From positions 20,366,735 through 20,430,734 of the forward strand of contig NC_063170.1 of assembly GCF_023159225.1 (NCBI RefSeq): a DNA stretch of 64,000 nt. The letters are read 5' to 3'. The DNA comes from Perognathus longimembris pacificus. Lineage: Eukaryota > Chordata > Mammalia > Rodentia > Heteromyidae. Below the pieces are notes generated by a model that saw nothing but the letters and a program-made list of their open reading frames with translations, did not search any database and was not told the origin of the DNA. The position numbers and the translations under genes are program-made. Shown here one piece after another: positions 1-11,419 of this stretch (its first letter is position 1; the number at the start of each line of letters is the position of its first letter).

Positions 1-157
1 TTGACAGGTGATTGCTTGACTCATCATTGGTCAATCCATTAATGAGTTATAGCTCAATGGGCTATAAGGGGGCAGGTCTTTGTTGGAGGAAGTAGGTCAT
101 TGTGGGTGGCCTTTGGAAAAAGTACCTTATACCTCACGCCTGAACTCTCTCTCTTCC

Positions 158-260
158 CATCCCTCCCTCCCTTTCTCCCTTCCTCCCTCCCTCCCTCCCT
201 CCCTCCCTCCCTCCCTCCCTCCCTTCCTCCCTCCCTCTCTCCCTCCCCCTCCTCTCTTCA
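158..260. repeat. (CCCT)n simple repeat
   Basis: ccctccctccctccctccct run with minor interruptions. Confidence 0.95.
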
Positions 261-402
261 CTCCCTTTCCTAGTTATCAAGGTGAGCACATTTGAACCAT
301 ACCTCTTTGTCATGATGCTCTGACTTCTGACTTACTTCCGGTAAACCACAGAACCAAGGGACCATGGGCAGAGTTTGTGAAGCAAGATGAATCCTTCCTT
401 TA

Positions 403-640
403 TTTATTTACTTTCATGCTTGTACTGGGTTTTGAACTCAAGGCCTGGGCACTGTCCCTGAGCTTTTTTTTTCCCTCAAGGCTGATGCCCTGCCACTGAA
501 CCACAGCTCCCCTTCCAGATTTTTTGGGGTTAATTGGAGATACGAATCTCACAGACTTTCCTGCCCAAGAGGACTTTCCTCAGGTCTCCGCCTCCTGAGT
601 AGAGAGGATTGCAGGCACGAGCCATGGGCACCCAGCTCCC
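403..640 (-). mobile_element. 7SL/tRNA chimeric SINE
   Basis: Reads, on the minus strand, the 7SL-like part (ctcaggaggcggagacctga) then the tRNA-like unit to ttgaactcaaggcctgggca. Confidence 0.85.
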
Positions 641-3026
641 TCCCGCTTTTGCCTTCTTCTCTCCATTTACCTTTCCCACCTGGACCGCCAGTCTCCATCC
701 CTCCAGCCTGCCATGCCAGGGGCTGCTGAGCAGAGGGCTGGGAACCAGGCTGGGCAGGTGGTCGAGGCTGCCTTCCGCTTTTACATCAACCGGTGGTGAC
801 ACTTTGAGCTCAAAGTCACCTTCTCTCTGAGCTTCAGGTTCCACGTCTCCAGAATGAAAATAATAGCAGTGACGTTAGAGAGTTTTGGTTTGCATACTGC
901 CTTGATACCATATCTGGCGAACAGTACGTGTCCCTGACTTTAAATATCACCTAGATGCCAGCAACGTTCCAGTCACACAAACTCCGCAGCCAGCTGCCTA
1001 CTCAGCTTTCAGAGAGGCTTCTCCAAGCTGCACGACTGGGTTCCTCTTTCCCTCGCCCCCAGACCTGCACCACCCCATTCCGTCAGCCCCTTCCTTCCGG
1101 TGACTCGGGCCAGAAAGCTGGGTGCTCTCTTGGCGCCTCTTCTTCTCACCCCCACATCCCATCTGCTGGGCAGCTCACAGCGGCGGTGGCGCTGCCTTCA
1201 GTCCGGACCCCGTCGCTGCCTCCCCGCTGCTCTCCCTGCCTACCTCGCAGGCCGCCACCCACAGCTGTCAGCAGTCTGTCCCCAGCCAGCATCGTGGCCC
1301 AGGGGGCCAGAGATCTCTTGTCTCTGCCTCCCCTCAGAGGAGAGGCTCAGGACCTTCTCCCACTCTTTACCTCCCTCTGCCTCCCCCCAAACCTCCTACC
1401 AGCTCCCCCAACGCGGCTGCCACCACCCTGGCCTTCTGCACCAGACACACTCCCTCCTTAGGCTGTCTGCTCTTTATGACTGGAATGTTCTATCCCCAGA
1501 GCCCTACATCATGCCTTTGCTGATCTCCTTCAGGCTTTTGTTCCAACGTCACCTTTCCTGAGGTCACCCTTATGTAAAACTGCGCCCCCCCCTCACCCCC
1601 TACCCTGCGTCTCCTCTTCTCTTTTGCTGCCTTCCTTGTCCTCAGGCATTCTGCCATCTCCTTACTTCTCAGGTCAGCTGCTTGTCTCCCCCAGGCCCCA
1701 TTTGTGTCCCCCCAGGCCCACACCCCACCCATTCCCCCAAGGCCCCCTCCCCAAGTCCCTGCTGTCCCTGGGGTGTAATGCCCACAATAGAGGACTTTGT
1801 GTGTGTCATCTAGTGGAGAATGACCTCTGCCCGTGGCAGGTCAGTGTCAGCTGGTTGACATGAATGAGTGAAGAAAGGACTGAATGAGCTAGCGAGGGAG
1901 GGCTGGAATGAGTGAATGAGCAAGTGAATGAGATAGCTTGTGAATGAATAAGGGAGAGAAGGAGTGAGTGAATGGCAGGTGTTATTCTAGGGTTCTGGAA
2001 GCTCCCTCTCATCTCTGGTCTCCTCTCCTGCCTCTCAAATGCCCAGGCCCCGGGACTGTGCTTTCCTGCAGCCCCGAACACGTCACACCCTGCCTCCCAT
2101 GGCTAGAGCCCGGCTCTTTCCACGAGCATCTGCTTCTGCTTTCGAGTTTGTTCTTGGGTTCCCCCAATGGCTCCAGGAGAATCTGAGGCTCAGCCCTGAG
2201 GTGCACTGACAGAAGTCACTAAGAAGTTTGCTTCCGGCTTGCCGGTCTGCCTGGGGGCTGCAGGCTTCTCCCTGCCTCACCGATCCTGCCATGCACCCTA
2301 GCAATGGTGTTCAGCACCAAGGCCAGTGCTAGCCTCCAGGCTCCAGGCCCGCCCCCACTGGACAGGGGCACCCGGGACTCTGCCCAAGGAATCACGTGCT
2401 TTTGGCTTCTTAGGAGAGTAGGAGGGGAATGACAGAAAGATGGGGGCATGGGGGGGTCTCCCCCTCTCTCATCCACCACCACCCACATCCAGGAAGTCAG
2501 CAGGGAGAGAGAGGGTCACGGCTCAGTGGCATGTGGCGACTGGACATGTGGCACAGTCTTTCCTGGACTGTGGTTCTTCCCAGGTGCCAAAGTGTGGCTA
2601 ATTCTGAGCACGGCCCAGATGCTGGGGAATGAGTCCCTCGAGAAACCTCTCTGGGGAGAAGCCAGCACCCACAGCCTGCTGCACCTGCACAGCACAGGCG
2701 GTGCCCCCTGCCACCCTCCTCGGCTTGCCGCATCCTCCCCCCGGCTCCTGTGCTTCACTAGGCTCCTGCCAGCTCCCCCAGCTCATCACTGCTGCTGTCT
2801 CTATTTTTAAATATGAAGCTAAAGCGATGTAATCCATCTCCAAAAATAAGGTGGCATTTTGATTGAAACTGCATCGAGTTAGTGGAGGACTTGGACATCT
2901 GTACCACTTACCCTCCACCCCTCCTGTCAGCCCTGAACTCCCAGCCAGCACCTCCTGCTGACATCTGGGAGCAGGATCCTGAGCCCCTTCTTCCTCTAAG
3001 GTGGTTGAGAAGAATGTGCTGGACTC
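640..3026. other. Intergenic, no gene recognised
   Basis: Mostly unique, pyrimidine-rich sequence. Overlapping open frames on several frames at 955-1560 show no recognisable domain. An imperfect gaatgagtgaa repeat lies at 1860-1975. Confidence 0.6.
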
Positions 3027-3195
3027 TGGGCGCCGTTGGCTCATGCCTGTAATCCTAGCTATTCAGAAGGCTGAGATCTGAGGATTGAGATTCAAAGCCA
3101 GCCTGGGGCAGGCAAGTGTGGAACTCTTGTCTCCCATTAATCACTAAAGAGCTGGAAGTGGAGCTGTGGCTCAAATGGTACAGCTGGAAATGAGG
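3027..3195 (+). mobile_element. 7SL/tRNA chimeric SINE, 3'-shortened
   Basis: ggctcatgcctgtaatccta start, then the tRNA-like unit ends early at caaatggtacagctgg. Confidence 0.8.
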
Positions 3196-3295
3196 GAGGG
3201 GGCAACATTGTTCGAAAAGAAATGTAGTCATTACCCTATTTATGTAACTGTAACCCCTCTGTACATCACCTTTTCAATAAAAAAAAAAAAACCCT
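3195..3295 (+). mobile_element. LINE 3'-tail-like fragment with poly(A)
   Basis: gtaactgtaacccctctgta then caataaaaaaaaaaaa. It follows directly on a partial SINE. Confidence 0.45.
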
Positions 3296-3451
3296 AAGGG
3301 ACAGAGAGCAAACTGAGACCTGGGCATCCGTCTGTCCCCCCAATCTGCATGGCTTGCATATGAATGTCAAACACTTCACGTTTGCTTCTGTCTCCAAGAG
3401 GAGATGGCGCCAGGATTCCTTGAGAATATCAAAGCCCAAGGATGCACAAGG

Positions 3452-3773
3452 CTTTTCTATAAAAGGATGTGACATTTGCATATAAGCTACATGCATTCTA
3501 CCTCATACTTTACATCATTTCTAGATGTCTTCTAATCCCAGTACAATTGAAATGCTAGGCAAGTCATTGTTTCATGGTACATCTTAGGGAACAATGTCAG
3601 GAAAGGCAGGCTCTTCCAATAAAAGGATGTGACATTTGTATATAAGCTACATGCATCCTACCTCACACTTTACACCATTTCTAGATGACTTCGAATCCCA
3701 GTACAATGGAAATGCCAGGCAAGTCACTGTTTCATGGTACATCTTAGGGAATAATGGCAGGAAAGGCAGGCTC
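3452..3773. repeat. 160-bp tandem duplication
   Basis: Two adjacent copies, about 3452-3611 and 3612-3773, match from aaaaggatgtgacatttg to gaaaggcaggctc with scattered substitutions (roughly one in twelve). Not recognised as a known family. Confidence 0.85.
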
Positions 3774-3896
3774 ACATGTGTTCTGCACAGACACATTTTT
3801 TCCCCTCAAATATTTTAGATACACAGTTGATTGGTTCTATGGAGCCAGAAGCTGCAGGTGGATGGATGACTGTCTGGAACTGTTCCTGTACATTTT

Positions 3897-4094
3897 TTTT
3901 TCTTTTGCCAGTCTGGGCCTTGAACTTAGGGCCTGGGCACTGTCCCTGAGCTTCTTTTTGCTCAAGGCTAGCACTCTATCACTTTAGCCACAGCACCACT
4001 TCCAACTTTTTCTCTTTATGTGGTACTGAGGAGTCAAACCCAGGACTTCATGCATGCTAGGAAAGCACTCTACCACTAAGCCACATTCCCAGCC
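3897..4094 (-). mobile_element. Dimeric tRNA-derived SINE
   Basis: Flanked by the direct repeat ctgttcctgtacatttt (about 3880 and 4095). The next insertion (L1 fragment at 4122) lies just beyond. Confidence 0.88.
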
Positions 4095-4121
4095 CTGTTC
4101 CTGTACATTTTAAGCTTTCTT

Positions 4122-4433
4122 TTAAAAAATATTTTTTAATTAAATTTTGTTGACAAGGTGTTGTGCAAAAGGGGTACAGTTACATAATAGGGCATTGAGT
4201 ACATTTCTTGTGTTATCTTACACCGTCATTTTTCTTTCCTTTCCCTAGATCAGGTAGGCATATATACAATACCCAGTGTACCAAAACCATATACAGTAGC
4301 CACGTGGCGTACACCAAAGGAAATTCACCTAGAACTTTAAATATAACATCAACAATAGAGTTTGCTTATCCTTATATGATCATATATACATAGCTTTTGA
4401 GCTATTGTGATCCACTGAGCAGTCTATTTTAGA
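4122..4433 (-). mobile_element. L1 3'-end fragment left of copy 1
   Basis: Matches the L1 3' UTR seen at 15380 (gacaaggtgttgtgcaaaag, gtacagttacataatagggc), ending at ttgagctattgtgatccactg. It belongs to a slightly different subtype from copy 1. Confidence 0.75.
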
Positions 4434-4903
4434 CCTTTTTTTAAAATTTTATTTGTTTATTAATTGAACACAAATTTTTTGACAAGGTGTTGTTCAAAAA
4501 GGGTACAGTTACATAGTAGGGCAGTGTGTACATTTCTTGTGATATCTTACGTCCTGTTTTTCTATCTCTTCTCTAGGTCAGGTAGACATATATACAATAT
4601 ACAATGTATCAAGAACATATACAGTACCCACGTGGCCACGCCCAAGAAAGTTCGCCTAGGGCTTTAAATGTAATGTCGATATTAGACCATATGTCGACAG
4701 TAGTCTTATATGAACGTACATACATAGCATTTGAGCTATTGTATTCCACTGAGAGGTCAATTTTTGACCTTTATATGTTCAGTAATTGTTTGATTTTAGT
4801 TACATACTGTTGGGTCGCTGTCCCAATCCTCTGGGAAATACTATTTGACAAGCAGTTTTTGGTTTCACAGACTTGTTCTCTACTGTCTCTCTGTCTCCCT
4901 TTG

Positions 4904-6049
4904 TTAACAGTCATATATCAGGGAGATCATGCCCCTTTGTTTTCTGTGTTCTAGGCTTGTCTCACTCAACATTATTTGTTCGAGTTCTGACCATTTCCCT
5001 GCGAATAACAATATTTCACCATTCTTAATCGCTATGTAGTATTCCATTGTGTATAAGTACCATATTTTTTGGATCCATTCATCTGTGGAGGGGCATCTGG
5101 GTTGTTTCCATATTTTGGCTATTGTGAATTGTGCCACGATAAACATGGAAGTACAAATGTCTTTTTGATATCTTGGGGTTTGCTGTTTAGAATAGATGCC
5201 TAGGAGTGGTATGGCTGGGTCATAGGGTAGGACTGTATTGAGCTTTTTGAGAAAACTCCATACTGTTCTCCAAAGTGGTTGTACTAATTTGCACTCCCAC
5301 CAACAATGGAGGAGGGTTCCTCTTTCCCCGCACCCCCTCCAGCATTTGTTGTTTCCTGAGTTCAGAGTATAGGCCATTCTAACTGGGGTGAGGTGGTATC
5401 TCAGGGTTGTTTTTATTTGCATTTCCTTTACTAGCAGGGATGTTGAGCATTTCCTCATGTGTTTCTTTGCCATTTTTATATCTTCTCTTGTGAAGTCTCT
5501 CTTTAGCTCCTTTGCCCATTTAATAATTGGTTTATTGGGCTTGGAGGGGCTTAGTTTTTTGAGTTCTCTGTAGATGACCGATATCAGGCCTTTGTCTGTT
5601 GCTGTGCTGGTAAATATCCTTTCCCATATCATTGGCTGTCTTTCTATTTTGGTGGCTATGTCCTTAGCTGTGCAGAAACTTTTTAATTTGTAGTAGTCGC
5701 ATTTGTCGAGTCTTTCCCCTATTTGTTGTGCCCCTGGGACTCTATTCAGGAAGTTCCTTCCTGTGCCTATAAGTTCTAGCGTCTTTCCTACTCTGTCCTT
5801 CAGTAGTTTCAAGGATTCAGGTCTGATATTGAGGTCCTTGATCCATTTTGAGTTGATCTTGGTGCATGGTGATAGGCTTGGGTCTACTTTGAGTTTTCTG
5901 CATATGGCTGCCCAGTTCTCCCAGCACCAGTAGTTGAAGAGGCTATGTTTATTCCATTGTATGTCTTTAGCTCCTTTGTCGAATATCAGTTGGCTGTAAG
6001 AGTGCAGCTTTATTTCTGGGTCTTCTATTCTAGTCCATTGGTTTTCCAA
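4904..6049 (-). pseudogene. L1 copy 1 ORF2 C-terminal segment
   Basis: 381 codons of the C-terminal region, including the cysteine-rich stretch [19 protein letters not shown], ending MISLIYDC at the normal ORF2 stop. Confidence 0.85.
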
Positions 6050-6214
6050 TCTGTTTTTATACCAATACCATGCTGTTTTTGTTATGATGGCCTTGTAGTA
6101 GAGCTTGAAGTCTGGTATTGTGATACCTCCTGCACTGTTTTTTTGCCTAGATTTGCTTTGGCTATTCTAGGTTTTTTGCTGTTCCATATGAATTTATGGA
6201 TTGGTATCTCTACT

Positions 6215-6883
6215 TCAGTGAAGAATGTGGCTGGGATTTTGATAGGTATTGCATTGAATTTGTATAACAATTTGGGCAATATGGCCATTTTCACTATATT
6301 GATTCTGCCTACCCATGAGCATGGGAGGTCTTTCCATCTCCTTGTGTCTTCTTTGATTTCCCTTATTACATTTTTTATAATTTTCATTAAATAGGTCCGT
6401 CACGTCCTTGGTTAGGTTGATCCCTAGGTACTTTATTCTTTTTTTGGCTTCTGTAAATGGAATTGTTTCCATAATTTCCTTTTCTGTTTCTATATTGCTG
6501 GTGTACAGAAAAGCTGCAAACTTTTGTGGATTGATTTTGTATCCTGCTACTTTGCCAAATTGGTTTATTAGGTGTAGGAGTTTGGGTACTGAGTTTTTTG
6601 GGTCCTTCAGATTTAAGATCATGTTGTCTGCGAATAGGGATAACTTGATTTCTTCCTTGCCGATGTGGATCCCTTTGATGTCCTCCTCTTGCCTTATTGC
6701 TATGGCTAGGGATTCCAGCACTATGTTGAAAAGAAGTGGGGAGAGTGGGCATCCTTGTCTTGTTCCTGAGTTTAGGGGGAATGATTTAAGTTTCTCACCA
6801 TTTAATATGATATTAGCAGTTGGTCTGTTGTATATGGCTTTTATTGTTTTGAGGAATGTTCCATCTATTCCTGTTCTCTCCAA
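6215..6883 (-). pseudogene. L1 copy 1 ORF2 reverse transcriptase segment
   Basis: RT motifs include [14 protein letters not shown] and the catalytic box, here FADNMILNL in place of F/YADD. The Asp-to-Asn change hits a metal-binding residue. The frame ends in a frameshift at the [12 protein letters not shown] region. Confidence 0.85.
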
Positions 6884-7453
6884 AGCTTTTAATAGGTATG
6901 GATGTTGTATTTTGTCAAAGGCTTTTTGGGCATCGACTGAGATAACAATGTAATTCTTAATTTTAGATCTGTTTATGTGGTGAATTACGTTGAATTACAG
7001 ATGTTGAACCATCCTTGTGACTGTGGGATGAAGCCTACTTGGTCATGATGTATGATTTTCTTGATCAGTTTCTGGATCCTGTTAGCTAATATTTTATTGA
7101 GGAGCTTTGCGTCTGTGTTCATTAGTGATATTGGTCTGTAGTTCTCTTTTTTTGTTGGGTCTTTGCCTGGTTTGGGGATGAGTATGATATTGGCTTCATA
7201 GAATGAGTTTGGGATTTCTCCCTCTGTTTCTATTTCACGGAAGAGTTTGAGGAGTATTGGTATTAGCTCCTCACTAAAGGTTTTGTAGAATTGGTTGGTG
7301 AATCCATCTGGGCCTGGGCTTTTCTTTGTTGGGAGGTTCTTGATTACCTCCTGTATCTCACTGTAAGTTATTGGTTTATTTAGTTGATTTATTTCTTCTT
7401 AATTCAATTTGGGCAGTTTGTACTTCTCTAAGAATTGATCCATTTCTGTAAAA

Positions 7454-8566
7454 TTATTTTTTACTGAGTAGAGGTTTTGGAAATAGCTCCTTATGATTGT
7501 TTGAATATCGTGTGTAATTGTTGTAATTTTTCCGGTGGAGTCCTTGATTTTTCGTATATGAGTCTCTTCTCTTCTTTTCTTTTTTTTTTGTAAGTCTTGC
7601 AAGGAGTCTGTCAATTTTGTTTATTTTCTCAAAGAACCAGCTTTTAGTCTTATTTATTTGTTGAATGGTCTTTCTATTTTCAATCAGATTTATCTCTTCT
7701 TTAATCTTTGTGATCTCTCCCCTCCTAGTCGTTTTAGATTCTGTCATTTCTTGTTTCTCCAGTTGTTTTAGTTTCATCGTGATTTTATTCACCTGCTCTG
7801 CTTCCATTCTTTTAATGTGAGTGCTGAGGGCAATGATCTTGCCCCTCCGTACTGCCTTAGCTGTGTCCCATAGGTTTCTTTGTGATGTGTTTTCATTGTC
7901 ATTGTGGCTTATGAATTCGTTGATTTCATCTTTAATTTGGTCTGTGGCCCAAGTGTTGGATAGCAGTGTGGGGTTTAGCCTCCAAGAGTGTGTATAGCCT
8001 CTGTGGTATCCTTTGTTGTTGAGGGTTACCTTTAATCCACTGTGGTCAGATATAATACATGGGATGACGTCAATACTTTTGTATTTGTTGAGGTTCTTTG
8101 TGTGGGCTATGACGTGGTCTATTTTGGAATATGATCCATGGGCTGCTGAAAAGAAGGTGTATTGGGTCTCTGTAGGGTGGAAGATTCTATATAGGTCTGT
8201 CAAATCCATTTGGGAAATGGTGTTACTTAGGTCCTCAGCTCCCTTGCTAATCCTCTGGGTGTTGGATCTGTCTCTTGGAGAGAGTGGGGTATTAAGGTCA
8301 CCCACTATGATTGTGTTTGCATCTATCTTGTTCTGTAATTCTGTGAGAATTTGCTTGATATATGTAGGGCCTCTTTTGTTCGGTGAGTATACATTTATCA
8401 CCGTGATGTCTTGATTCTGGATTTTTCCTTGTATTAATATGTAGTGTCCTTCTTTGTCTTTTTGAGTTGATTTTAATGAAAAGTCCAGCTTGTCTGAGAT
8501 CAGGATGGCTACACCTGCTGTTTTGGTAAGTGCATTTGCTTGATAGATCTTGCTCCATCCTTTCAT
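7454..8566 (-). pseudogene. L1 copy 1 ORF2 endonuclease segment
   Basis: The APE-type endonuclease domain shows INVYSPNKRGPTY, GDLNTPLSPRD and the catalytic ISDHSG motif. The frame breaks before the reverse transcriptase, and the N-terminal catalytic part is out of frame upstream. Confidence 0.85.
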
Positions 8567-9230
8567 TTGGAGCCTGTTTTTGTCCCTTGCTGTAAGGTGG
8601 GTCTCTTGTAGACAGCAGATGTCAACTTTTTGTTTGCGAATTCATTCTTCCAGTCTGCTCCTCTTTATCGGAGAGTTTAAACCATTTATATTTAAAGAGA
8701 TCAAGGATAAGGGTGTTTTTTCTCCTTCCATTTTCTTGTTGGGCTGTTTTTTCCTCTTTTTTTTTTCTTGTCTTAGTGAGCTGTTCTTTCTGTTGGACTT
8801 GGGCTATTGTAGTTTCTTTCTGATTCCGTCTGTGTGTCTTGTACGATCTCTGTTGGGTGGGGCTCCCCTCTTAGAATTCGCTATAGGGCTGGTTTTTTAT
8901 TCACATACTCCTTTAGCTCCTCTTTGGTGTGGAAAGATCTGGTTTTCCCTTCGAATGTGAACTCCAATTTCGCTGGATATTTGATCCGAGGTTGCATACT
9001 GTTAGCCGTAAGTACTTGGATGGTGTTCTTCCACTCATTTCGTGCTTGGTAAGTTTGTGTGGATAAGTCAGCTGTTATTCGAATCCTCTTCCCATTGTAG
9101 AAAATTTCTTTCTTCGCTTTGGCTGAATTCAGAATTTGCTCTTTAATCTTGAGGCCTGAAATCTTGAATATCATGTGCTTTGGGGTGGCTTTTCTGGGGT
9201 CTGGCCTGCCAGGTGTCCTGTAGGCTTCGG

Positions 9231-9986
9231 TTACCTGGATGAGGTCCTCTGTGAGATTGGGGATGTTTTCTGCAATAACTTTTTGAGAACATGTTTAAGC
9301 CCTCTGCTCTGGTATTCGGCTCCTTCTATTCCAATTATGCGCAGATTATATCTCTTCTCTTTGTCCATTAGTTCCTGGATTAGTCTGCCCTGAAGCTTCA
9401 CCGTTTCTTGGAGTGTGGTCATTTTCTGGTTGTTGTCGGCTGCTTCATCGTCCAGGCGAGAGATTCTGGATTCCATATGGTCCACTCTTTGTGTTATGGT
9501 TTCAATTGCGAAGCTTATGGATGTCAGAGGGCTATTTATGGTTGTCAGATCAGCTCTGATCGTGGAAATTTCTTCCTTTAAAGAGTTGTATTTTAAATCT
9601 ATTTTTTCATGCATTTCAATTCTCAGGATGTTAAGATTTTCTTTAAAGGAGGCTTGCATTGTATCCATTTTTGCTTCCATTTCTTTAAAGAAGGCTTGCA
9701 TTGTATCCCTTTTTGCTTCCATTTCTTTCTTGGCTTCCTGGGTGTCCTTCAAGATTTCTGCTCTAAACTCCTGGAATTGTTTTCTGATTTCATTTCTGAC
9801 ACTTTCCATCATTCCTGTTAACATGGCCTCATTTGCTTTTTTAATCTCCATCTCCTCTTCAGTCGTGCTGCTTTTTGGAGGTGGCGAGTTGGCTTGCTCT
9901 TTGATGAACTGTGTTATGTTTCTTTGCGATTTGCGCATCTGGAAATCTGTGGCTGGCTTCTCAGGTTTGGTTTGTAGCTCTGCCAT
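9231..9986 (-). pseudogene. L1 copy 1 ORF1 (RNA-binding chaperone), frameshifted
   Basis: Starts MAELQTKPEKPATDF, followed by a long coiled coil (about residues 50-190) and the start of the RRM domain (RYNLRIIGIEGAEYQ). A frameshift near 9290 destroys the C-terminal part, which continues in another frame at 8881-9174. The coiled coil contains a 42-bp (14-residue) tandem repeat at 9651-9734. Confidence 0.85.
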
Positions 9987-9989
9987 CCC

Positions 9990-11154
9990 TCCTGTGTAGG
10001 CGTGTCTACCGGAGCAGGTGCTGCCGCTGTGACCCTGCCCACCAGTGTGGGGTATGCCTACCAGAGTGGGCGCTGTCGCCGGGGCCCCGCCCACCTGTGC
10101 GCTGTGTGCCCGCTACAACAGGTGCTGGCGCTGTGGCCCCGTCCACTTTAGCGGGGTACGCCTCCCAGAGCGAGCCCTGGGTTGTTGGGTTGTGTTTGCA
10201 CCCTTCCGCGAGTCCATTGGAGGGGGGCGGTATGTGTGGGGCCCAGTGGGATCGACTGTCCGGGCGTGGGTTAGCACCCTCAGACCTCGCCTCCACTGGG
10301 AGGAGGGGACGTGATCAGGCCCAGGTGTCCCTGCTATGCTGGTATTGCCCACCAGCACCTGTGATTTTAGTTGTAAGAGTCAGAGAGGTTCAGGCGCCTT
10401 GGGTGAGGCTTGCATTGCTGGCCGTCCCCCGGCCTCTGTTGGGAAGGGGGCAGGGCCGATTCGGCCAGATCAGGATCCTGTGTGGCCTTGGGGCTGCTCC
10501 GTCCTTCCTGCTAAACCGACTTCCCAGAGCCTGATGGGAGCTTCCCGCCTGATTTGGGGGTTCTTTGTTCCCTCGGGGTGGGGTGGGGGAGGGAGGGAGA
10601 TCTAGCTTCTTTGTAGGGCTTGGGTCTCTGATAGCTGGTCTCCCATTGGGTGAGGGGGTAATGGGGGACTCATTGATCCTGGATTGTGTGTGTGTCCCGC
10701 GCAGCCGTTGGTCCTTCAGGGGGTGGCGAAGTATCGTGGTGGCTTCCCCGGTTCCCTCCTTCTGCCGCGCTGGGTTCCCCAGCCGCCGTCTGTCCGAACC
10801 CGGTGTGGACCCAAACTTCTCGTCGCTGTCGTTGTATGTCTTGGTCTGCACCCTCCCTAGTGACCGTGGGGTCTCCCGCTGTCTGAATTCTGCGCTCCCG
10901 GCAGCCTGTCTGCCGTTCGCCTGTTTGGGCCAGGGTCGGCTGGTGGGGGGAGGGTGTCCCGGAGATTCTCTGGCTCCATGTAGGTTTTCGGCTCTTCTTT
11001 TTTGCTCCTTTTTGTTTTCCTGCGTTTCTCCACTGCTTCTGGCTGCTGGTTTTGCTGGGTTCTTGATGGGGTGTTGGGTGTTGGAGTTCCCAGCTCGCTA
11101 TTCAGTTGGAGCGAGTCGGGGTGCCTCCCTGCCGTGTCGGCGCCATCTTTCTCT
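9990..11154 (-). promoter_or_regulatory. L1 copy 1 5' region (internal promoter)
   Basis: GC- and CpG-rich, with imperfect repeats of about 54-57 bp close to ORF1 (about 10010-10190), ending at ggcgccatctttctcttccc. By analogy with other L1s this is the internal promoter. Confidence 0.6.
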
Positions 11155-11402
11155 TCCCATTTTTTTATTAATTAAATTTTGTTGACAAGCTGTTGTGCAA
11201 AAGGGGTACAGTTACATAATAGGGCAGTGAGTACAATTCTTGTGATATCTTACACCTTCATTTTTCTTTCCCTTCCCTAGATCAGGTAGGCATATATACA
11301 ATACCCAGTGTACTAAAACCACATACAGTAGCCACGGGGTGTATGCCAAAGGAAATTCACCTAGAACTTCAAATATAACGTCAACATTAGAGTTCAATAT
11401 GG
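11155..11402 (-). mobile_element. L1 3'-end fragment right of copy 1
   Basis: Same subtype as the fragment at 4122, abutting the 5' end of copy 1. The sequence ttttaaagctttctt just beyond it nearly repeats ttttaagctttctt at about 4108, so the whole 7.3-kb block sits between near-identical flanks. Confidence 0.75.
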
Positions 11403-11419
11403 CCATTTTTAAAGCTTTC

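Larger units (their letters stand above)
4434..11154 (-). mobile_element. Full-length, inactive L1 LINE (copy 1)
   Basis: In minus-strand order: a GC-rich 5' region (about 11154-9990), ORF1 (9986 to about 8884), ORF2 with endonuclease, reverse transcriptase and C-terminal domains (about 8870-4904), and a 3' UTR ending near 4434. Both frames carry frameshifts and stops. It is flanked by L1 3'-end fragments on both sides. Close similarity to the copies at 14069 and 15380 suggests one recently active family. Confidence 0.92.

Noticed and set aside
955..1561. Three overlapping 130-170 codon frames
   Set aside because: Pyrimidine-rich, proline/serine-rich in all frames, no domain, no splice or start context.
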